Shown here one piece after another: positions 48,201 through 63,176 of a stretch of 64,000 nucleotides of DNA. Within the stretch, counting starts at the first letter, position 1, and each line of letters begins with the position of its first letter. The translations under genes were made by a program, and so were the position numbers. Origin of the DNA: Sebastes aleutianus (Eukaryota; Chordata; Actinopteri; Perciformes; Sebastidae); NCBI GenBank assembly GCA_916700875.1, contig CAKAKS010000004.1, positions 19,392,630 through 19,456,629 on the forward strand. Direction: 5' to 3'. The notes below the pieces were generated by a model. The model was not told the origin of the DNA and searched no databases. It saw nothing but the letters and a program-made list of their open reading frames with translations.

Positions 48201-51200
48201 TGTTTCCATGAAAACAAACAAACAAAAAAGGCTCTTACAGTAAAACCGAGTCACGAGAAATACGAAAAAGAAAGAAAATTACAGTCAGGAGTTTCCAAAT
48301 TCTACAGTTGACCCTACAAATTAGTAATAATAGCAACCTATCAACAAGGGGAGGATGATGATGTTTTTTTTTTAATTCAATATATCACAAAAAGATGAAA
48401 TGAGGATTTAAAATGTAGGTACATTTATAGCAGCTGTTTTTAAAGTGTTAGAGAGTCGAACCACTGAGCTTCGGATTGACTCATATTTCATTATTAGATT
48501 CAGCAGCGCAGTACGGCGGCGTGATGAAAACCTGATTGAATTCAAGCTCAAGCAACTGAATGCGACGCTCTGTTCGAACCTTATCGTCGAGGTCGTCATC
48601 GCTCTCGTCCATCTCCTCCAGTCGGAGGCTCCACTCGTACTCCACATGGATGTGAGGGTTGAACTTCCCCTCTGCAGCCTGTACGAGCTTAAACACACAA
48701 ACACACACGTTCATCACATGAAAATAGATACTATCCCTTCCAAGTTGCATCAAAATTGGCTGAGAAATATATTTAGAAACCAAAAAGAACACTATAAACA
48801 TGACAGAATAAACAATAAAGGGGGAAATGTAATAGGTTACAGTAACACCGTAAGTCAGGGTCAGAGTTTATTAATTATAACAGATTTTACACTGCATTTA
48901 AAATCCTTTTTTTTTGTCTGCACGGTCATATTACCGTTAATAATGAACGTACATCAACAATTATTTCCACTCTGCTGTCACTGTTGCTCGAGGCTGCAGA
49001 CAGACCTTTGACTGCCATCTAGTGTTCTGAATAATCTGCTTAATAACACGTTTAATCTAATCTCCACAACCTTTTGTTTCATTTCTCTGTATTTTTGCGG
49101 TGTTTTTTAGAGCTTTAAAATCCACTACGATGTCCAAAAAGCACCAGCTGGGCGGTCTTGTACTTACTGCCTCCTCACACTGAATGTTCCTCAGTCGCCT
49201 GGCAACATCCAGCGCAGTCTCTCCGTTCTGATTGGCTGAAGGGGAGAGGAAGGATGATCAACAGTTAAAGACTCTGGATATATGTGCATACAGACGACAT
49301 TAACGGGAGGATGTGACTCACTGATATCGGTGGCCGGCTTGCCCCTCAGGAGTAACTTCAGGCATTCGGGCTTGTCGTACATGCTGCAGTAATGCAGGGC
49401 GGTGTTCCCCCACTCCGTCTGCTTATCCACGTTACCGCTGGGAGAAAACACACATACACACACATAGTCAGGACACAGGTCACACGCCTGAGGGTGTTTT
49501 CCACAGTCCTGTAGCTTCTGGTTAATGTGTTATTACCCAGGATTTTGTGATTTAGCATGAGAGAAAAAGAAAAAATGCTGTCTTTTCCCTTAAAAGTCTG
49601 AGGTGAGCAATTAAAAATCAGCCATAAGAATACCAAATAACACAAGACAGACATGCATTTGTATTAGCCGAGCAAAACCAACTTCAGCTACACTGTTACA
49701 GCAGGTAAATAATCCCTTTTAGGTCTCTTGTTTCAAGAGATGTATCTTAAATAATGAGGGCCGAGCATGACACCGTACGAGCACAGCTATTAATTAATGA
49801 GAGGGTTCCTCTTCTTGTGTGTGCGGTTGGAGCAGTGGTGGGTAAACAATTGAAAAGAGAGGAATAAATTAAGGCAGGGAACAAGTGCTTGACCCATTTC
49901 TGTTTGCCTTGTGGGAATGTGAGCTGAGCTGTGCAGCGGCGCTAAGCTTCCCTCTGCACTTCCACTGCGTTTATTATTACAGACTGAAAGCACAGAAGAA
50001 GAAAGACTCACTGCAGACAGACAGATCATATTTGATGCTGTGCGTTTGCACAAAACTGTTGTTTACCACATCATTTATCTCTGAAACTGCTGACAATTTG
50101 ACAGCTTTTTAATTTGCAAGAAAAGCTGAAACCGATGCCCACACTTGTGTAATTCTATTCTGTGTTTTTTTGGTGAAAATGACTTTTAAATAAATGTACC
50201 TGTTCTGCACAAGGAAGTCCACTAAGTGCAGTGAGGTCTGGTCAGCAGTCCGTACAGAGTAGTGCAGTGCTGTCTCTCCGGATTCCTGCAGGGGGCCATC
50301 AAACACAGCAAAGACACGGTGAGACAATCTTGGGCAGCATCCATTCTGTATTCTCTCTGTGTCTCTTTCAGCATTTAAACAAGCTGCAGTAAACAAAATG
50401 GCTCCTAAAAATAATATTTCAGCAAGCATGAAGCTGTAGATTTGCACATTTTTTGCGAGTATCTTGCAGTAATTTCATCCTTCTCTGTGAATTAAAACGA
50501 TAATCTAGATGTCATTTCTTTAGATGCAGCATCAAAGATGGAGGTTATATATATGGGAGTGAGGAATATATATGTGGTGGCATCTATAGGGAAGAATGAG
50601 GGCTGTATATAGTCACGCATCCCTGTCTGTGTCTGTGTTCTGCGGGGGGAGTGGGATGTCGCTGTGCTGTCAGCAGCCATTCAGACGCACTGACAACAGC
50701 AGATCAGATATCGGTGAGTCAGACAGCAGCAGCAGCAGCTCTCTCTGTCAACAAACCATATCCTCTTTTATTCCGCTGCTGCATTGCATCGCTTAATTTT
50801 TCATCAGAGAACTACCATGTCTGTGTTATAAAACCTTGACCCATTTATGTCAGATTAAGTCTGATCACCCGTGTTGTTTACGGTGCAGCATCCCCACCAT
50901 CCACCGCTTTGTTATTTAACTTTCATTTATGCCTGAACCGGCGGTGCAAAAGGCAAAGGAAACAAAGAGGAGAATGAAAAACAAGAGGCATGAATTATGT
51001 CGCCACAGATGTCGTCATCTGAGTGAATATGAACTCAAAAATGAGATGATGCCTTTTTTTAATGTGGTGGAGGTTGCTGGATATCACCACCTGCTGGTGA
51101 AGTTAGCCGGATGACTCCTAACTGTTTCTACCTGCAAAGTAATGCACCAACTGGTAGAAATGTGTCAGCGTTGCTTACAGTAACATGTGCAGAGCTCTGA

Positions 51201-54200
51201 GAGGAACATCTCTGGGGTGTGTAGTCTAATATGAGATCATGGTGTGTGTGTGTGTGTGTGATAAAAATATACTGCAGCCATGTATGTGAAGGTTATGGGA
51301 GGAGGTTTGAAATGTAGCCAAGATTCCAGGCAACATACTAACCTACAGTGTTACATGATATTCATCGCAGCCAAATGAGTAAGCAAGTCATGTCAGAAAT
51401 ACGCAATTATTAGTATTCTTTTTGTGCATTTTTCTGCTTTATTGGATAGTCATAGCTTGGAGAGAAACAGGAGAGGTAGGGGAGAGGGAGAAGGGATGAC
51501 ATGCAGGAAAGGGCCCAGGCCACTGCAGTAGAAATACGCAGTTTTTAAAGGGCAACTAATGAAAAATAAGCAGCACAACTACCCAAAATCCAAGCCGACT
51601 TATTCAAACTGCTTGTTTTGTCAGACCAACAGTCCAAAACCTAAAGATATTCATAGATAACAAAGGCTACATTCACACCAAATCCAGCGGTGCGGCAAAA
51701 CTGCAAGTCTTCCCATTCATTTTGAATCGGGGGCAGTGCGTTTGGGCTGCGGCTGATGCAGGGAGCACAGAAAAAAAACACGCAGTAGCCTGCAGCGGAA
51801 AAGTAGAAACAGAGTCGACTTTTGGAAACGCAATCCGACGTCACGCTACGGTGGTCAATTATGTAACCGCCAACCCAAAGCTTTACAACCCAGTCATGAG
51901 GGAACAAAAGACTCTTCCACATCGCCGCACAGCCCTTCGGAGAGTTGCTGCATCGTCTGATCTAGTGTGAATGCAGGCTAAGATAATCAGAGAATATCCA
52001 TATTTGAGAAGCTGAAAGCAGTGAAATTTCTCTGCATTTTTGCTGACTGGTTACGATGACGCACAGACCTCACTCTCAACGGTTTTCATTGTTTAGCTGC
52101 CCGGCTACAACTTTACTGGTTTGGTTCACGGTCACCACTCTCATAGCGTCGTTTTCAGCCCCAGCAGGCAGCTGTTTACAGCAAAAAAACTCTAAAAACA
52201 CATCGTACACTACCTGCGCAGCGCCAAACAGCAGACAGACACAGTTAGAGACTAGCTGGTGAACATAGTGGAGCATTTAGCAGCTAAAGAGCCTGATATT
52301 TGCCTTAGGAGTTGGTAGAGACCAAAACAGAGCTATTAAAGAGTGAATATTGGACTTGCATTCGTGACCAAGAACACGACTCCAAATAAATGCTATTGTT
52401 GCTCTGTACCTGCTGGTTGCGTAAATAAACAACTGTTTGCTAACAAGTTCGCCATATCAACTTAAAAGGGGATGATATGTCAGTGTTGTGTTCACAACTT
52501 GTTTCCGCTGCCCCCAAGTGGCCAGAAACAGTTATTGCAAGTAACTTTTGGAGTAAAAGCATTAATCTTGATAACGATAAAAAAACTAATAAGTGAGTAT
52601 GTATGTTTTTTGATATGGGTGAGCCTGACCATTTAAGCTCTGTGCATAATATATAAACTTGTAGACTCACCGCTCCAACCTCGGGGAGCGGCTCCATGAG
52701 TTCAACCCCCTCTGCATAGACCTGGATGAGGGACAGCAGATCCCTGGACTGAACCGCCTCAAACAGCTCGATCATCTTAGCTGACGCGGACGTGCAAGTC
52801 TTCCTCGCGTACTTGTGGTCCACATATTTAGCGTAGATGAACTCCTTCCTCACCGTCCTGTGGAGGAGGAGGAGAAGAGGAATCCAGTCAGCGGTTTGGA
52901 TATAAAAACAAATCTAGTTTGTTCTGGCAGCTTTTTGCGCAGAGAAAAACTTACATGTCACTGGATGGAGTGGGCTTTGGTGTAGGGGTGGTGAGGTTTC
53001 CCTCCATGATCTCATTGAAACTACTGTTCCCTACATTCTTGGCCAGCTGGGGGAGAAAGAAGAAAGAGTTAGTATTAGATCACAATATGTGCATGTTCTC
53101 AGAGACAGATTAGCACATTGGTTGTGGGAGTATGCATCCCTGCTGCATTAGGGATCAAATTCTGCTCTCTCCAGTGTTTCCACTACTCTTTCATTATTTC
53201 TAATATTTCACTGGAGATGAAAATAGTAAAGGGCGTGGACTGCTGCCTCAAAAAAAATGCTATTTATTCACTTGGTAGACCATTTCTGTGACTCACCAAG
53301 AGTTCTGAGGTTCCTAGCTTGTCGAGCTCCATGGACTGGATGCGGGAGATGTGGACCCCCATCTCTCGGTGGATGCCAGAGCACTCGATGCAAGTCAAGA
53401 TCCCCAGGTTGGTGGACAGCCACTTCGGATCTAGAAACACAGATATGAGAATATGTGTGTTAATGCTCTCCATAATCTAAAGCATATGGTTGCTGTTGAC
53501 AGATGGCGAAGGTCCAGTAAATCTATTATAAGTTGGATATAAGCCTCAGATTTTAAGCCTCAACTGAAGATCAAATAACAGATTTTGATTTAAGTTGCGC
53601 CAGGTAACACTGGAAGCTCCAAATCGCAAGCAAGAAGAGAAATCGTGCAAATAAATGTCAGTAAAGTTCAACTCAAGTCCAGTCTGGGGATATCAGACAC
53701 ATATCATCCCTATCTCTGCTGTCAACTATCAACTAAATGCTTTAAATTGTATCTAAGAATAAACGAGCAAGACGTTTTCAGCAATAAAATCAGTCCTGTC
53801 CTTCACTGAAAATACGTTTTGTGTGCCTGCACTGTATTCTGGTGCTTAAAGTCGGCTGTCAGTAGAGAAATTGGTTTCTCAGCGTCCCTACATTTGATTT
53901 ATTCCTGTATGATTGTAAAACTTGGGGAGAAATATGTCGAGCCTTGACAGAAGCTATTACTTGTCCTTGAAAACCTCTGACGCCGATGTTTAAAAATAGT
54001 TTTCTATACATTTTCTGCTATAAAACACCTTGATAACTGTCCTGTGACTTCTCAACGAGATGCTGCAATGAGATGCAATGTTTATCACCACTACTGCACC
54101 TGTTTTTACCTATTTTTGTTACAAATCTCACACCTTTACCAATCTATTTCTGCTGCAGCTCCATTTTGCCATCTTATGCCATTGGAAAAATGACTGAAAA

Positions 54201-57200
54201 TGACTGAAAAATTAATGATTTCACCTGATTAAAAACACGATTTCAGCTGATGAGACAGGTGTATTTTTACACATGAACCTTGCTTTTAAATTAAGGGAAC
54301 GTTGACTACATCCACCTTTTTTTATTTTGTTGAATACTTGATTCTGATTGATCAGTTATCCCAGCGTCTGTTATTTCTTTATAACAGGCCGCTGCTATGG
54401 GCGCAGTTCTGATGTCGGACTCTGAAGGACCATTATTGTGTCAGATTATTGATTTCTGAAGTAAGTAGACGTGTCATAAGCGGGATAATGTACAGCAAGC
54501 GGGTCATTGTTGTGAAATAAACCCCTTCGCGTCGGGGTCTGGTGCCGCATCGCCCTGTAGGGGTTTATTTCACAACAATGATCGGCTCTAGAGCTGTCCC
54601 GAGCTGCTTCAAAGCTTCAGGACAATGTCGCTCCTGCACTACTGTACACACACACACACACACCTCTACACATAACAAACAGCGATATCCGTCTGAGAAT
54701 AACTAATAATAAGTAACGTTGAATATGAATAATTAATAATGTTGAGGGATTATTCCTTATTTCATGGGCTATTTGGGGATTTATAATTTATTATGACATA
54801 CCAAAAAAAACAAAAAAGAAGCATTCGAATAGTGATTTGGAGGTCAATTACCATGGCAACGGTCAGCCCTAATCGGCTCACTGTATATTATCCCTCACTT
54901 ATACAACAACAGACATTTCAGACCACTAGAGCCGTGGTCTTTCAACCCTTTTTCGTGTCAAAGACCCCTAAATTGGTACACATTATGTCACGAGATGAGC
55001 AAGATTTTGTTTCAGGGACCTCCATCTGAAAAGATTTTGGTTGTTAGATATGATTAAGATCAGAGATAACTGTGGAGGAAGTGAAACCTATGATCAGAAT
55101 AGTCCCTTTTATGACTCATATTGGGCTCACCTCTATAGTGAATTTAATAGTGAAAATAAACTATTCACCATTTTTCTCGGGACCCCCTGGGACTCCCTCA
55201 AGGACCCCTGGGGGTCCCCGGACCCCTGGTTGAGAACCACTGCACCACAGTCGCATCACACTGCAGGAGGCAGATAGAGCCCATTGCGTAACCAAGCAAA
55301 CTGCACGAGGCGAGCTGTGATGTAGCACCCTCTAAACCGCCGTCATTGATCTTGCGTCACCGCCTGATGTTCTGATGCACTCTGGGAGATTTAAGCGAGC
55401 TTTAAAGAACGTAGCGCTCAGCTGTGTTGGTTGCTGATGCTGTGATGTCGTTCTGCCTGGATCTGACAAGTGAAACACCAGGCAGCCAGACGCCGCTGGA
55501 AACGTCGGAGGCAGCACGAAAACCAATGAGTCATCCACAGAAACACGGGCGGAAGGGAAGGCACGCACACACATCTTCACAACATAATGAACAGATGCTG
55601 GCAATAGGTCACAGAGTGCACGCTCGACAAGATGAGCTGATGCACGGTGACCTCTATAGCTGCTTAATGCTAAAGCTGCGTCGTATGGAGGGAGGTCCTG
55701 GGAGAATATCAAATGTGATGGAGTTGTCCTCGTTCTACTCAGACCAGAGGGAACCTTTGAAAGTCATTACAACGACCTTTCAACCGCGGAGTTAACTTTA
55801 TGAGTTGAGGAAAGGAAACCCTGTCAGAGCATTTGATAAAGGAAACAGGAATCAAACAGGAAACGGAGCTTAAACCCACATCTGGAACATGTGTTTATAC
55901 ACTGAAACCATGTTCACGGAGGGACGACGCAACAAGAGTATAAAGACATGACGAATTACCTCTGCAGCGGTCGGCGGAGCGTGCGTGACTTATGTAACAA
56001 AGTGATGTAATGATGTTGTTTCTCAAAGCGTAGAAATGTTTGTTTTTTTTACCCTCAGAGCATAAAATCCTCCTGTCGGACGCTCGTTGTGTGTGTTTGT
56101 GTTGACAGAGGAGAGTGTGTACGTATATGTGTGTGTGTTAAGCGTCAGAGTGCCTGAATGTGTACGCCACTCCTGAGTGCTGAGTCTTTGCTTCCCAGTG
56201 TGGGGGAGGATCAGGATGGGGTTGTGTCCTGAATGCTAACAACGCTCCTGCACACACACACACACACACTTGTTTGTTGAAGGCTGCAGGGGGGATTTGC
56301 AGCTCGTTCAGTTACCATCTAACTGAAGGACACTGAGTTCAGGGCAGCTGTGACATTGCAAAGAAATCCAGATTGGTGCGTGGCTTTAAATAAAACATTT
56401 GCCCACAGTGAAATCATAAAATGCTGAAGTGAAGGTGTTTCAACAAGGTGAGGGTTGACTAAGCACAAAACAGGAAGAGGATGTGTATACGTAGCCTCTC
56501 TGGACACACAAACAGCAGCAGTACACACCTGCAGCTCCGCAGTCGCAGCACAGTTCGTTGCCTGGCATGCGCAGCACGTCCTCTATGATGGCTTTAGTCA
56601 GATCCTCTAAACCGTCCTCGCCTCCGCTGCTCTGCTCGCCACGAAACGCCATGTTCAAGGCCTCCTCCTTACTGTTGGTCAGCACCGAGATCCAGCTGCA
56701 AAAGGAAACACATCATTATTGGTGTTAGAAATAATAAGACATTTTTATTTATTTTTAAAGCACAGTTGCAGAGTTATTTAACCAAGAGATAAAAACACCA
56801 CCAGATATAAAGTAAGTAAGCTAAAAAGAAAAATCTATAGCTGCAACTGCCCTAATCTGATGATTATTTTCTCTAAATATTGAACTATAAAATGCCCATC
56901 ACAATGTTTTAATCTCTAGGTGATATCTTCAAATTCCTTGTTTTGTCCAATAGTCAAAAACCCGAAGATATTCAGTTTACAATGATATTAAATGGAGAAA
57001 ATCCTCACAATTGAGAGGCTGGGCCTCTGGAAATATTTGCCATTTTCTCTTGAAAAATGCCCTAAACAAAGAATCAGTTATTTCTGGCAATCACCTAATC
57101 ATTTCTGCTCTAGAAAACATTATAAATAAATCACTAAATATGTAGATTACAGTAATGAAAGAGCAAGATGTTGATTTCCATAAACCCTATTATCACTTTA

Positions 57201-60200
57201 TATCTACCGTCTGTATAACTGGTCCAAAGAGAGATGTATTATTCATTACACACTAGGGCTGTCAAAGTTAACGCAAATTCTTTTTAATGCCACTAATTAC
57301 TTTAACGCATTAACGCAACTTGCAATTTTTAATTAACCTCTTAAAATGCGACGAGCCCGGACATTATTCCTTCAGAGGCTGTAGCAGGATCAGCTAGAGT
57401 GAAGATACTAGTATCACATGAAACTATAAAACCTAATGAATCCATTGGTACCAACCATGTCATACTAGCTTGTCACTAAGGAGCTTAAATAACGCTCCAA
57501 ACTTACGCTGAATTTTGGTGAGGAAAAACTGTCATGGCCATTTTCAAGGGGTCCCTTGACCTCTGACCTCAAGATATGTGAATGAAAAAGTGTTCTATGG
57601 GTACCCACGAGTCTCCCCTTTACAGACATGCCCACTTTATGATAATCACATGCAGTTTGGGGCAAGTCATAGTCAAGTCAGCACACTGACACACTGACAG
57701 CTGTTGTTGTTAGTTCAACTCTTCTTATTTCTATTTTTTGAAGATGGCTCTTTATTAAATTCAAAAACGTCCTTGTTTTGGATTAATTTCCTCAGCAGTG
57801 TTTTTGTGTTTGCTGATTTATTTACTTGGAAAAGGTCAACATGGTCATTAAGAATCAGGCAGATAGGAAACGATGTAGACGCCTTTCAAACATGGCCTCC
57901 TGCAGCTCTCTACAACACACAATCTGTTCCTGCAGTCTACCCACTGAACTCACACACACACACTCACACACACACATTGGGCTTTATGAGCCTGCTGACG
58001 TCAGCACTTCCTCTGTCATTGCCACTCGACCCTGTCTGCAGAGGCAGAGGCCAGACAGGGAGTGGGCACATAAAGGATGTGTTAGATCGTCTGTTTATGT
58101 GAATGTGTGAAGATATTTTGATCCACAGATGCGTAGGTGTACAGATGCTGAGCCAAAGCGTTTGTGTGTGTGTTTACTTATATTATGCATGATACGCTCC
58201 CAGCCTAATTGAAGGGGAGCGTGATTGCACAAAGCAGGAACCCTATGGAATACTAAATATTTCATGGAAAATCCCATGAAGATGCCGATGCTGCTGTAGC
58301 AGTTGGAAGTGCGTGACTGAAGCTGCAGTGAGGAGCAGCAAACTTGATCCCAAAGGACGACAAGTACACGGAGACGCAGAGTGTTCAACCACAGCGAGGC
58401 AGCAGAGTGAGAACACGCAAACCCAGAACAGAAAAGTGCCACAAATCAAAGAGTTTTTAGTCTAGACAGCTCAAGAACATTCAGTATGACGCATTTAGTT
58501 TTTTCTTTATATGATTCAGTGTTTTTCAGAGCGTTTAAATACCTTTAGATTCAACAGAGATCTTTTTTTATGTCCACAATTTTGACTCTTGTGAAATGTG
58601 AATCAGTCAGATTTCTTTCCCAGTGTTTGTTTTCAGTCACAGTAGATGCAGGGCACCATTAAGGAATAACTTATTATGGATAATACATTTCTTACCTCCC
58701 CTACAGTACATCTGATATTATTTCAACAACGGGAAAATCTTCCATTTCCACCGACTCAAAAAGACACGCAAATAAAGGATAAGACTGATCCGCTCTTAAA
58801 GGAGTACTCCGCCAATTTAGCACTGCACTTCTACATCACAAAAGATGCGTGTCCTTTCTGTGATGCAACAAAAATATTTGTTTTTGTGATTCTAGTATAT
58901 TTTAGTGCTATTTTAAGAGTTTATATTTTGTTGATTATCGTGATAATATCGTGAATCGCAATTCTTTTGGCCAGGATAATCATGACATGACATTTTTATA
59001 TCGTCCCCATGCATACTTATGGGACAACAAGCCAGGTGTGGTAATCATCAGAACTTATTACACGGCTGTGTTGAATACTCGATTCTGATTGGTCAATCAC
59101 AGCGTTCTAAGGTCTGTTATTTCTTTATAGCAGATCGTTGCCATGTATAACAGACCGTTGCTATGGTCGCAGTTCTGATGTCGAACTCTAGAGGACCATT
59201 TTTGTGTCAAATTACTGATTTAAGCTGGATAATGTACAGCAAGATTAACTTTTCATTTGCAGAGATATCATAACAATGTTTACTTTGCTGTAAAACCAAA
59301 TCAAATGTGTGCGCCTGTGTGGTAACAGTCAAAAGGTTAGCTGAACATTTAGCACAACTACAGAACATGAAACTTAACGTTGCTGTGTAATAACTTAATA
59401 AAGCATTTGTTGAATTACTACAACTCTAGTAATATGTGTCTGTGCATGTGTGTGTGTGCGTCTGCCTACTGACGTGCACGTGTGTATGACGGCATGGGAA
59501 ACAACAGTATGAGGTTACAGCGACCTGAGTTACTGGAGACCACAAATCTCACTGCCACCCACTCTCAACAGTCTCTCTGCAACTTCCTGTCTTCAAGTAT
59601 GAGAGCAGCCGCTAACCAACCCCTCCATTAATAAAAACCATTAGGTGACAGTTTGTGATCACATACACAAACTCATTCGGTTAAAGGTGGTCGGATATGA
59701 AAAGCTAATAGTGGGACAGCTGAACTCAGTAAGAAATCATGATAAATGCTCTTTTTAGTGTATTTATACTCACATGACAAACTCCTGTTCATCTTCAGCT
59801 TGGAAATGATATGTCCGGTTATCTGTTGAATACAGAAACGATGACGTTAAACAGGCAAATTTCTTATCTTGCATTTTATAATACTAGAAGCAAACGACAG
59901 CGTGCAGTAAATTATTCAAATGTATCACTTGTCTGTGTGGCACCTGTTGGAAAAGCAGTCTAAAAATAGTCTGTTATACTTCCACAGATTCGTTTTCCTT
60001 GATGTTTATAAGAAGGCAGGAATTCCCCAACCATCTCACACTAACGTGTAGATGATAACTAAGCTATTTGGAGACGTAGTGAGACTTACGAGAAATGAGA
60101 TCGAAGCACTTCCTGTCCTCAGAACTCGGCTTGACCTGGCAGGTGAGCAGGTTGAGTTTGACCGGCTGCCTGTTGGACTGTGGAGCACAAACACATTGAG

Positions 60201-63144
60201 GGTCACACAGACACAGCAAATCACTATATTACACACAGGAGTCTATATACATTAGTTATGGAGTTACTTTTGTGTCTTTATTATGCAACCAAACAGAATA
60301 GGTTTGAGATCAAAACTTTCCACACTGCAATCAAAAAATGTTTTATTGCAAGTAGAATCAATTTGTGAATAAAAATGGATTATTGCAAATTAAAAACTTT
60401 GCTTGATGTCAAGTAACAAACATTTTGGATTTACAAACAAAATGTTGGGATTTGCAAACGAAACTTTTGGATTTACAAAGAAAAATGTGGAATATACAAA
60501 CTAAATTTTTGGATTTGCAAACAAAACTTTTAAATTACAAAGAAAACTTTTGGATTTACATTAATACATTTTTTAACCACAAATTTATTTTATGGTGTGG
60601 AGAATTCTGCTCTCAAACCTATTCTGTTTGATTGCATAATAAAGACCCTAATGTAGTCTAAATACCAAAATATTCAATTAACAATCATATAAAAAAGAGC
60701 AACGCAAAAAAGCCTCATATTTAGGAAGTTGGAGCAAAGAACATTTTTGCTTTATATTGTATTTAAATGATGAATCATTAACAGAATTATTGTATATATA
60801 GATTTTTCTGTCAACTTATGAATCCATTATTCAACACTTCTGTTGTGATCCAAATACACACCTCAGGAATTTGAATATTCATGTAATTAAAGACCCCGTA
60901 TTAAGAAACTGGACCGTGCTGGCTGGGCTGTGTACTGTAATAATGGGCCCAGTTGGCACATGCATGGTGAGCATTGTCTCCTGCCAGTGTCCGGGCAGAG
61001 GACGGGCCAGGTCGGGCACGTGCTAATGAAATGCTAACAGGCTGTGATGAGCCGCGGTGCTCGCCTGGCCTGCTGGCAACCCGCCATGTCAACTAGAGTC
61101 ACCTAGAGTTCAGCTGCCACAGAGGCTGAAGAGAAAAAGGAGAACTTGAAGTGTCAGTAAGCCGCCTCCAGAGAGAGAGAAATGATTATAAGCTCTCATA
61201 TAACTACCAAGAGTCAGACAGATAGGTTAAAGATTTAGTCCCCCCCTTCGCTCAGCTGAACAAAAGGAAATCTTTCATATCAAATCTGAAACAACCACTT
61301 CCCCTGAGCTACTCCTAGCAGACACAAAGGATGTTTGAGGCAGTGGCTGAGTGAAGGTTCAGATCATGTTCACACCCAAACACCTCAACAACAGCAAATG
61401 TGACGATTAAAATGCAGAGGCTCACGGATACATCAGTCATTATCCTCCCTGCCATGGTACATCCAGCTGTGTCCGTTGGGAAGAAAGCTTCCTGAGTGTC
61501 ACCAGGCTTACATCTCAAACAACATCCCAGCTCACTGACGTTCCTCAACTCAACTCAAAGTTACTGAAATTCATCAAATATGTAGCACCAGACAGTGAAC
61601 TGGTATCACTCGCATGAAATGAAAGGACTGATTTAATAAACCGACTATAATTAGACAACAAGAGCCGTGCCACTAGTGCGGCTAAATACTAAATCGTTTG
61701 TACCAAAAGATGGCCTTTAGACATACCTTTTACTGTAGATTATAATTTAAGTTTAAAGATGTTTTCAGAGTTTGACTAACAGGACAAATAATAAAAAAGA
61801 AAAGATCCTGCACTGTCTGAGGCCAGCAAACCAGAACACTTCATTTATCAAACTGGTAACAATTTGATCTGACAAGGATCTTCCTCATGTCTACAAACCA
61901 AAAACTCTTCATAGAGGGAAAGTTCATGTGATTCATAGCCAGCAATGGATAGAGGATAATCCTGAGGGACATGGTAAACAGATCTTTTAGATAGATTTAA
62001 GTGTTATTTAACCAGAAGATGATTTGAATCAGATCATCTTGGTTTCTAAGACTATTTATAGTTTGATATTTAGAGTAATAGGGCTGCCCCCTTTTAGTCG
62101 ATTAGCCGACTAACTGGTCGTTTTGGTCGTAGTCGACTAAGATTTTTTTCCTCGATTAGTAGTTCTTTAATGCTTTTTTCATGCTGAATGACTCATTCCC
62201 AAGAAACATATGAGCACATCTCTGTTAAACACAAGACTTACAGTGGTGCTTTTGTGTGATTCTTTGTGGAGAAACTATCAGATCTGTCGATTAAATCAAC
62301 AAATCGATTAGTCGACAAAATCGTATGAGTGTTAGTCGACTAAGAATTTCTTTGGTCGAGGACAGCCCTATATAAAAGAACCTTTGCTGTTTATCGATGA
62401 TGATGATGATATTACTTTATAGTCAGATCAAGTCTGACATTTTTCTTACATCTCAGCAGCTCCATTTGCAACATCAACACAGACAAAAATAAATCAGATG
62501 ACCCTCCCTTTATGAGAAGGAGTTAACTTGTTGGTTCATCTTTCAGGAGCTTCTTTTATATTTTGTTTAGATGATATAATTTGATCCCTTTAAAGTACAG
62601 TGACAGTCAGGTTAACACAGCCAAAATGCACAGACTATATCCTGTCACCAATTGGATTTGTCTGTGCCCGATGAGACACCTCACTGCTCCGCCACAATTA
62701 TTTAAACTAATTCAGATCTGAATTCAGTTTTTAGATTCACACAGGAAAGAAACCATCACACATCAGCTGCTGCAGCTGCACCAGAGAGGAGGAGAGACGA
62801 CCCCACAGACGTGCCAGCGTATACAGTACACGCTCACACTCGCTGCTCTGAGATGAGTCACCGAGGCGCAGCGGGCGGAGGGGGGAGGGGCGACTGGAAG
62901 AGGGAAGAGAGGGGGGGCGGGGGAGAGAAGGTTGCCATGACAACCCATCTATGTCAATTCCACTCTGCCAGCCTCCAGATTGAGAAAGCCCAACACAACC
63001 TCCCCGCATGATGTTCTCCCTTTGATCCGCACAGCCAGTGTGTGTGTGTGTGTGTGTGTGTTGTACTCACTGTGGCATGAGAGATGGTGAGCATACCCCC
63101 CTTCACTGAGCACTGCCTCCTCTGCCACACCTTCCTCAGCCTGT

Positions 63145-63176
<32 letters not shown>

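Noticed and set aside
60425..60631. Heptad-repeat frame as a real small coiled-coil protein
   Set aside because: It is explained by 21-bp repeats within a MITE and has no promoter or splice support; it is kept only as an observation in the findings.
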